Assembly: GCA_016879935.1 (NCBI GenBank)
Contig: JAACJQ010000153.1
Span: forward strand, 1-64,000
Length of the DNA: 64,000 nucleotides
Direction: 5' to 3'
DNA from: Archangiaceae bacterium
Lineage (GTDB): Bacteria; Myxococcota; Myxococcia; Myxococcales; Myxococcaceae
A program made the position numbers and the translations under genes. Below are positions 59,253 through 64,000 of the stretch, piece by piece; position 1 is the stretch's first letter, and the number at the start of each line of letters is the position of its first letter. The notes beneath the pieces were generated by a model. That model was not told the origin of the DNA. It saw only the letters and a program-made list of their open reading frames with translations, and did no database searches.

Positions 59253-59561
59253 TCAGGCCGCGCGGGCCTCCGTCACGGAGTTGCACACGGTCATCTTCGC
59301 GGTCTCGTCGAACTTCTTGAGCAGGGCGCTGTGGTCGGCTCCGGCGACGAGCTTGAGCTCGATGCCCCGCTTCTGCGCTTCCTTCTTCATGTCGATCACC
59401 AGGCGCGGCGTGCGGTCGGGCTTCAGCGGCGAGTTGGTGAGATCGATGATCACCTGATCGTGGCAGGCAGCCGCGATCTTCTCGATCTGCTCCTCGAGCA
59501 GCTTGGCCACGCGCGAGAAGTACATGTCGATGCGGTCGTCCTTGACGGCGAAGGCGCCCAC
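59253..59561 (-). CDS. STAS-domain-like protein
   Basis: 102 residues, GTG start. A single STAS-like domain: 'VIIDLTNSPLK' and 'PRLVIDMKKEAQKRGIELKLVAGADHSALLKKFDETA' follow the alternating strand-helix pattern of anti-sigma-factor antagonists. The usual phosphorylatable Ser after the DLS strand is not obvious, so it may act as a binding module only. Its start lies directly after the stop of the double-receiver gene, so the two are co-expressed. The assignment is from pattern only. Confidence 0.65.
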   Translation of the reverse strand: MGAFAVKDDRIDMYFSRVAKLLEEQIEKIAAACHDQVIIDLTNSPLKPDRTPRLVIDMKKEAQKRGIELKLVAGADHSALLKKFDETAKMTVCNSVTEARAA

Positions 59562-60386
59562 CTAGAGCAGGTTGTCGTCGGCGATGACCAGATCCTGATC
59601 GTTGAAGTAGCGAATCAGGAAGTCCTCGATGCTGTCCTTGTCGAACGGCTTGAAGATCACGTCGTCGAAGCCGAGCGCCTGCATCTCCTTCTGCACGTCG
59701 TTGGCGCTCCGCAGGGCCAACGCGAGGAAGGCAGCGTGCTGCTGGAGCGAGCGCAGCTGGTTCATCAGCGCGGCCGAGTTCACGTCGGGAATGTCGGTGT
59801 CGATGAAGACGACGCGGAAGACCTTGTCGCGGCAGGCCTGCAGGGCCGACGCCGCCGAGAGCGCCGCGCCGACCGTCACGTGCGGCGGCACGATCGTCTT
59901 CAGCTTCTTGTGCACGTTCTCCATGTCGTCGATGACGAGCACGTCGATGAACTGCTTGCCGGTCGGGTCCATTCGGCCCTGCGGCATCGCGGGCTCTCCG
60001 CTCATGGTGACGGGCATCGCCGGGGCGGCGATCTTCAGCACCTTCAGCGCCTTCGCCCGCAGCTCTTCGGGCTTGAAGGGCTTGAGCACGTAGTCCTCGA
60101 TACCCGCCTTCATCACGTCGACCATGATCGAGCGCTTCGACTCGCTGGTCAGCATGAGCACGGGCGTCTTGTTGCCCGCTTCGCGCATCTTCGCGAGCAT
60201 GCCCGGCCCGTCGAGGTTGGGCATCGTGACGTCGAGAATCACCAGGTCGAAGGTGAGCTCTTCGAGCTTGGCCAGGCCCAGCACGCCGTCTTCGGCCTCG
60301 TCGACCTCGAACCCGAGATCGAGCATCTGTTTGGTGACGATGGTTCGAATCGCCTTGCTGTCATCGACGGTGAGTACGCGTGGCAT
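59562..60386 (-). CDS. Response regulator with two receiver domains
   Basis: 274 residues. Receiver 1 (1-120) has D52 ('VILDVTMPNLDG'), T80 ('MLTSES') and K102 ('VLKPFKP'). Receiver 2 (146-265) has D153/D154 ('VIDD'), D196 ('VFIDTDIP') and K246 ('IFKPFD'). There is no DNA-binding or catalytic output, so the protein is a phosphorelay node or sink with two acceptor sites. It follows the CheX-like gene by 34 bases and precedes the STAS gene without a gap. Confidence 0.92.
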   Translation of the reverse strand: MPRVLTVDDSKAIRTIVTKQMLDLGFEVDEAEDGVLGLAKLEELTFDLVILDVTMPNLDGPGMLAKMREAGNKTPVLMLTSESKRSIMVDVMKAGIEDYVLKPFKPEELRAKALKVLKIAAPAMPVTMSGEPAMPQGRMDPTGKQFIDVLVIDDMENVHKKLKTIVPPHVTVGAALSAASALQACRDKVFRVVFIDTDIPDVNSAALMNQLRSLQQHAAFLALALRSANDVQKEMQALGFDDVIFKPFDKDSIEDFLIRYFNDQDLVIADDNLL

Positions 60387-60420
60387 GGTCGTTCCTCTGC
60401 GGTGAAAAAGGGGTGGGCGG

Positions 60421-60873
60421 TTACTCGCGCGGGTGGGTGGTGATCTGCACTTCGAGCTCGACGTCGGCCTCGGTCGCTCGCAGCGTGATGCACTGCGACT
60501 TCATGATGGCGGCCGACCACGACTCCTCGGCCGTGAGGATCTTGGGGAGCCCCAACGCCTGATCGAGCGACATCGCCCGCTTCACCTGGCCAGCGGTGAT
60601 GTTGGCGATCTCACGCAGCGTGTCCTCCATCATCGACGTGTCGACGTCGGTCGGAGACACCATGAAGAGCCGCGCGCCCAGCTTCTCGCAGCTCTGCTTG
60701 TCCGAGGTGACCACGACCGAGACTGGCGTCGCGCCGGGAATCGGCAACACCGCCCGGCGAAAGGGCACCTTCATCGTCGGCCCCCGCGCGAGCGCGAACT
60801 TGAGGTTCATCATCGTGCCCGTGACGCTGTTGACCATCGTGGTGATGGAATCTGGTGAAGGAAGTGCGCTCAC
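60421..60873 (-). CDS. CheX-like phosphatase
   Basis: 150 residues, GTG start. The catalytic signature of the CheC/CheX/FliY phosphatases is present once: E88-x-x-N91 in 'LREIANITAGQVK', with helical context as in CheX. CheX removes phosphate from CheY-type receivers, which fits its position directly before the double-receiver gene. The rest ('PVSVVVTSDKQSCEKLGARLF', 'LEVQITTHP') matches the flanking strands. A 15-base perfect palindrome lies 34 bases upstream of the start. Confidence 0.85.
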   Translation of the reverse strand: MSALPSPDSITTMVNSVTGTMMNLKFALARGPTMKVPFRRAVLPIPGATPVSVVVTSDKQSCEKLGARLFMVSPTDVDTSMMEDTLREIANITAGQVKRAMSLDQALGLPKILTAEESWSAAIMKSQCITLRATEADVELEVQITTHPRE

Positions 60874-60906
60874 AAACGCCTCTCTCGCCCGCGCGGGGCA
60901 CGCCGA

Positions 60907-60921
60907 GCGTCATCATGACGC
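60907..60921. promoter_or_regulatory. Perfect palindrome upstream of CheX-like gene
   Basis: GCGTCATCATGACGC is a perfect inverted repeat (6-base arms, 3-base centre), 34 bases upstream of the minus-strand GTG at 60873, where an operator could sit. It occurs in a 225-base gap between divergent genes. A short palindrome can arise by chance, so this is a candidate only. Confidence 0.25.
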
Positions 60922-61098
60922 CTGGTTCCCCGCCCACGCAGTCAGACACTGAGCAAGTGATGTGCCCCATCGCCCGGTAGCGAATGCCGGGGCTTGCGCC
61001 GACACGTTCATGACGAACGAGGTTTCCGACACCGCCTCAGGGGTGACCCCGACTCATGGATCAGGAAGCGCCGGCTGCCGTGGTACACCCGACCCGCG

Positions 61099-61962
61099 AT
61101 GACGTTGCTCGAGACTGCCAACCGCGCGATGCGGAAGATCCTCGTGGCCCAGGGCGTGAAGAGCCAGGTCCACTCCGTTCGCGGCCATGAGGTGCACGCG
61201 TACACCCTCGAAGGGCAGGGGCTCGGCCCACCGCTCTTCCTCGTGCATGGCCTGGGCAGCTCGGCCAACGCGTACTGGCGAACGCTCAAGCCGCTGTCGC
61301 TGCACTTCCGCCGCGTGTGGGCGCTCGACGTTCCGGGCAACGGCTTCTCTCCGACGCCGGCCACCGGCCCGCTCTCGTGGCGGGAGCAGCTCGCCACCGT
61401 GCGCGCCTTCATGGAAGAGGTCGTTCGCGAGCCCGTCTTCCTCATCGGCAACTCGCTCGGTGGCGCGATGAGCCTGTACCTCGCGCACGAGGTGCCGCAG
61501 CTCGTGAAGGCGCTCGGGCTCATCTCGCCTGCGGGCGCGAAGCTCGAAGATCAGCGCTTTCGTGATCTCGTGCGCTCCTTCGAGGTGAACACCCTCGCCG
61601 AGGCGCGCAGCATGACCCGCCGCCTGTTCGCGAAGCCGCCGCTGCCGCTGCTCCTGCTCGCGGGCGAGATGCGAAACCTCTACGCCAACCCCACCGTGAA
61701 GAGCCTCATTCGCGAGGTGCAGCCCGCCGACGCCGTGACCGAGCCCATGCTGCAGTCGCTCGCCATGCCGACGCTGCTCATCTGGGGCACCAAAGAGAAG
61801 CTGCTCCCGCGCGAAGGGCTGGCGTACTTTCGCGCACACCTGCCGAAGCACGCCGAGATCCATGAAGTCGAGGGCTTCGGCCACATGCCGCAGATGGAGA
61901 ACCCTCGGCCGCTCGTGCGACACATCATCGACTTCGCCCGCTCGAATCACCTGGCTGGTTGA
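61099..61962 (+). CDS. Alpha/beta hydrolase
   Basis: 287 residues from the ATG at 61099. The fold is clear: oxyanion 'LVHGLGSSANAYWR', the nucleophile elbow with S119 ('LIGNSLGGAMS') and the catalytic His in 'VEGFGHMPQMENP'. At the acid position the sequence is 'WGTKEKLLP', where many relatives have Asp instead of Glu. It is cytoplasmic, with no signal peptide. It may hydrolyse an ester or thioester; the substrate is unknown. It is separated from the protease gene by 45 bases and shares its direction. Confidence 0.88.
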   Translation: MTLLETANRAMRKILVAQGVKSQVHSVRGHEVHAYTLEGQGLGPPLFLVHGLGSSANAYWRTLKPLSLHFRRVWALDVPGNGFSPTPATGPLSWREQLATVRAFMEEVVREPVFLIGNSLGGAMSLYLAHEVPQLVKALGLISPAGAKLEDQRFRDLVRSFEVNTLAEARSMTRRLFAKPPLPLLLLAGEMRNLYANPTVKSLIREVQPADAVTEPMLQSLAMPTLLIWGTKEKLLPREGLAYFRAHLPKHAEIHEVEGFGHMPQMENPRPLVRHIIDFARSNHLAG

Positions 61963-62007
61963 AGCCATGGGCTGATCTTCGCGAGCCTTCCCGATTACAG
62001 TCTTCGT

Positions 62008-63318
62008 ATGCGTCGTCTTGCGGTCGTGTCGTGCCTGCTCGCCGGTTCCGTCGCGCTCGCAGGCCCTCCGGTGCCGAAGTCAGAGGCCACATACCGTCAG
62101 CTCGAGCTCTTCGCGCGCGTGCTCTCGTACGTGCAGAACAACTACGTCGAGAACGTCGACGAGCAGCAGCTCATGCAGGGCGCCATCAAGGGCATGCTCG
62201 AGACGCTCGACCCGCACACCGTCTACATGCCGCCCGACGTCTTCAAAGAGATGAAGATCGACACGTCTGGCGAGTTCGGCGGCCTGGGCATCGAGATCGC
62301 CCGCCGCAACGACGCCATCATCGTGGTGGCGCCCATCGACGACACACCGGCCCAGCGCGCCGGCATCAAGTCGGGCGATCAGCTGCTGAAGATCGACGAC
62401 GAGCCGACCCGCTCCATGGAGCTCGCGCGCGCCATTCAGAAGATGCGCGGGCCCGCCGGCAAGAAGGTGATGCTCACCATCATGCGCGAGGGGTTCTCGG
62501 CGCCGCGCGAGTTCGCGATCATTCGTGATCACATTCGCATCGCCTCGGTCGAGAGCGCGCTCTACGGCGGCATCGGCTACGTGAAGGTGAAGAACTTTCA
62601 GGAGCGCACCGACGCCTCGCTCTTCAAAGAGCTCGAGAAGCTGCGCGGGCAGAACAACGGCAAGGAGCTGCGCGGCCTCGTCATCGACCTCCGCAACAAC
62701 CCGGGCGGGCTGCTCGATCAGGCCGTCGCCATTGCCGATCGCTTCCTCCCGGGCGGCATGGCCATCGTCTCCACGCGCGGCCGTGACGGTGCGCAGGCGA
62801 CGGAAGAGCGCGCGAAGGATCGCGACACCGAGAAGCCGTACCCCATCGTCGTGCTGGTGAACGCCGGCTCGGCTTCGGCCTCGGAGATCGTCGCGGGCGC
62901 CCTGCAGGACCACAAACGTGCGGTGCTGATGGGCGTGCCCACCTTCGGTAAGGGCAGCGTGCAGACCGTCATCGAGATGGAGGACGGCTCGGGGCTCAAG
63001 CTCACCATCGCGCGCTACTACACGCCGTCTGGCCGCTCGATTCAGGAGCGGGGCATTCTCCCCGACTTCCTCGTGGGCGAATCCGAGGGCGTGCTGACGA
63101 AGACCGAGACGCTGCGCGAGAAGGACCTGAAGCGTCACTTCCGCGGAGAGGCAGAGGCGCCAGACGTCACCGCCCTCAAGCCGTCGCTGCCCGAGAACCT
63201 CAAGGCGTGGGACGTCACTGACAAGCTCACCGACTATCAGCTCAAGATCGCGCTCAACTACCTGAACGCGGCGCCGGGCACGGTCGGCAAGAACACCGCA
63301 CGCGCCACCACTCCGTAA
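62008..63318 (+). CDS. S41 C-terminal processing protease (CtpA/Prc family)
   Basis: 436 residues. A signal peptide (cleavage near ALA/GPP) is followed by a PDZ domain (about 90-170: 'GEFGGLGIEIARRNDAIIVVAPIDDTPAQRAGIKSGDQLLKIDD') and the S41 protease core: 'YVKVKNF', 'GLVIDLRNNPGGLLDQAV', the nucleophile region S288-S292 in 'VNAGSASASEIVAGALQDHK' and the general-base Lys K315 in 'FGKGSVQTV'. It cuts periplasmic proteins near their C-termini. The protein is a normal length and intact. Confidence 0.95.
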   Translation: MRRLAVVSCLLAGSVALAGPPVPKSEATYRQLELFARVLSYVQNNYVENVDEQQLMQGAIKGMLETLDPHTVYMPPDVFKEMKIDTSGEFGGLGIEIARRNDAIIVVAPIDDTPAQRAGIKSGDQLLKIDDEPTRSMELARAIQKMRGPAGKKVMLTIMREGFSAPREFAIIRDHIRIASVESALYGGIGYVKVKNFQERTDASLFKELEKLRGQNNGKELRGLVIDLRNNPGGLLDQAVAIADRFLPGGMAIVSTRGRDGAQATEERAKDRDTEKPYPIVVLVNAGSASASEIVAGALQDHKRAVLMGVPTFGKGSVQTVIEMEDGSGLKLTIARYYTPSGRSIQERGILPDFLVGESEGVLTKTETLREKDLKRHFRGEAEAPDVTALKPSLPENLKAWDVTDKLTDYQLKIALNYLNAAPGTVGKNTARATTP

Positions 63319-63362
63319 CCAACACGCGGGCAATCTCGCGTCGTGTGCTACGTCTCCCGGCC

Positions 63363-64000
63363 GTGGCGGGAGACACGAAAGAGATCCTCAAGTCGTTGGC
63401 GGTGAACGTCAGCATCGCGGTGGCCAAGGGCTTCGCGGCGGTGTTCACGGGCTCGGGCGCGATGTTGGCCGAAGCCATTCACTCCAGCGCCGACTGCATC
63501 AACCAGGTGCTGCTGCTCGTCGGCATCTCGCGCGCGAAGAAGCCGCCCGACGAGAAGTACCCGCTGGGCTACGGCCGCGCGGTCTACTTCTGGAGCTTCA
63601 TCGTCGCGTTGCTGCTGTTCTCGGGCGGCGGCGTGTTCAGCATCTACGAGGGCGTGCACAAGCTGCTCACCCCCGAGCCGGTGGAGCACGTGAGCTGGGC
63701 CGTCGGCATTCTCGGCTTCTCGTTGGTGCTCGAGGGCTGGGCGACGTACGGCAACCTCGTCGAGATGAAGAAGCGCCGCGGCAACGCCGGGCTCATTCAG
63801 TACCTGCGCGACACGAAGGACTCCGACCTCGTCGTGCTCTTCGGCGAGAACTCTGCGGCGGTGCTGGGCCTGGGCTTCGCGCTCGCCTCGCTCGGGCTGG
63901 CGGTGGCGACCGGTGACCCCCGGTGGGACGGCATCGGCTCGTTGCTCATCGGGCTCGTGCTGGTGGCGGTCGCGGTCTTCCTCGGCAACGAGGTGATGTC
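63363..64000 (+). CDS. Cation diffusion facilitator (CDF) transporter, partial
   Basis: The GTG start at 63363 opens a frame that continues past the window end (212 residues visible). Several membrane segments and the CDF metal-site pattern HxxxD in helix 2 ('LAEAIHSSADCINQVLLLVG') are present; the first loop reads 'YPLGYGRAVYFWSF'. CDF proteins export Zn, Fe, Co or Mn in exchange for protons; metal choice cannot be judged. It follows the protease gene by 44 bases on the same strand. Confidence 0.85.
   Translation, partial: MAGDTKEILKSLAVNVSIAVAKGFAAVFTGSGAMLAEAIHSSADCINQVLLLVGISRAKKPPDEKYPLGYGRAVYFWSFIVALLLFSGGGVFSIYEGVHKLLTPEPVEHVSWAVGILGFSLVLEGWATYGNLVEMKKRRGNAGLIQYLRDTKDSDLVVLFGENSAAVLGLGFALASLGLAVATGDPRWDGIGSLLIGLVLVAVAVFLGNEVM

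Overview
The window reads as a chromosomal segment of a high-GC, Myxococcota-like (myxobacterial) bacterium. Evidence for this is the strong G/C bias at third codon positions, frequent GTG starts, many short Asp/Gly-rich or Cys-rich lipoproteins, two PilZ proteins, a DUF4388/J-domain protein, and a four-gene block resembling the Myxococcus gliding-motility genes gltK/B/A/C. All family names come from reading motifs and translations by eye; no database search was run.

Layout. 1-6 kb: lipoproteins, a PilZ protein, a DUF192 protein, and a minus-strand VWA / membrane coiled-coil pair. 6.2-10.4 kb: the glt-like block (divergent lipoprotein, then two outer-membrane barrel candidates and a large TPR protein), followed by plsX and a HAD-type phosphatase. 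12.6-24.9 kb: a surface-polysaccharide neighbourhood with a GT4 glycosyltransferase, a PilZ protein, a fused double glycosyltransferase, the Wzm/Wzt ABC exporter, a GT87-like membrane protein and a degenerate GT2-like protein. 24.9-30.2 kb: two putative cysteine-hydrolase proteins, a methylmalonyl-CoA mutase large subunit and a YndJ-like membrane protein. 30.2-30.9 kb holds decayed gene remnants. 30.9-38 kb: a six-repeat lipoprotein, a J-domain/TPR scaffold, a YhbY-like RNA-binding protein and an outer-membrane-like protein.

38.0-43.9 kb has looser codon use and looks like an accessory block. Its core is a histidine kinase translationally coupled to a response regulator whose output domain looks like a PD-(D/E)XK nuclease. 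An unknown 242-residue protein lies upstream, and three helically phased copies of a G-rich repeat sit before the kinase gene. This is the best candidate for an undescribed system. Two secreted proteins of unknown function follow.

43.9-48.8 kb: a flavin/PNPOx-like protein, a ceramidase-like protein and a large membrane protein with a GIDE/MULAN-like domain. 48.8-53.1 kb: a tightly coupled operon (lptM-like small lipoprotein, lysA, dapA, dapB, FAH-family enzyme, folK) linking lysine/peptidoglycan precursor and folate synthesis. 53.2-55.4 kb: tandem Cys-rich lipoproteins, one with no normal start codon, then a TPR protein and an ASH-domain lipoprotein. 55.5-60.9 kb: a signalling cluster without a kinase (MinD-like ATPase, CheY-like, two HDOD, STAS, double receiver, CheX). 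61-64 kb: an alpha/beta hydrolase, a C-terminal processing protease and a CDF metal transporter cut by the window end. No rRNA, tRNA, CRISPR array, insertion sequence or prophage was recognised.
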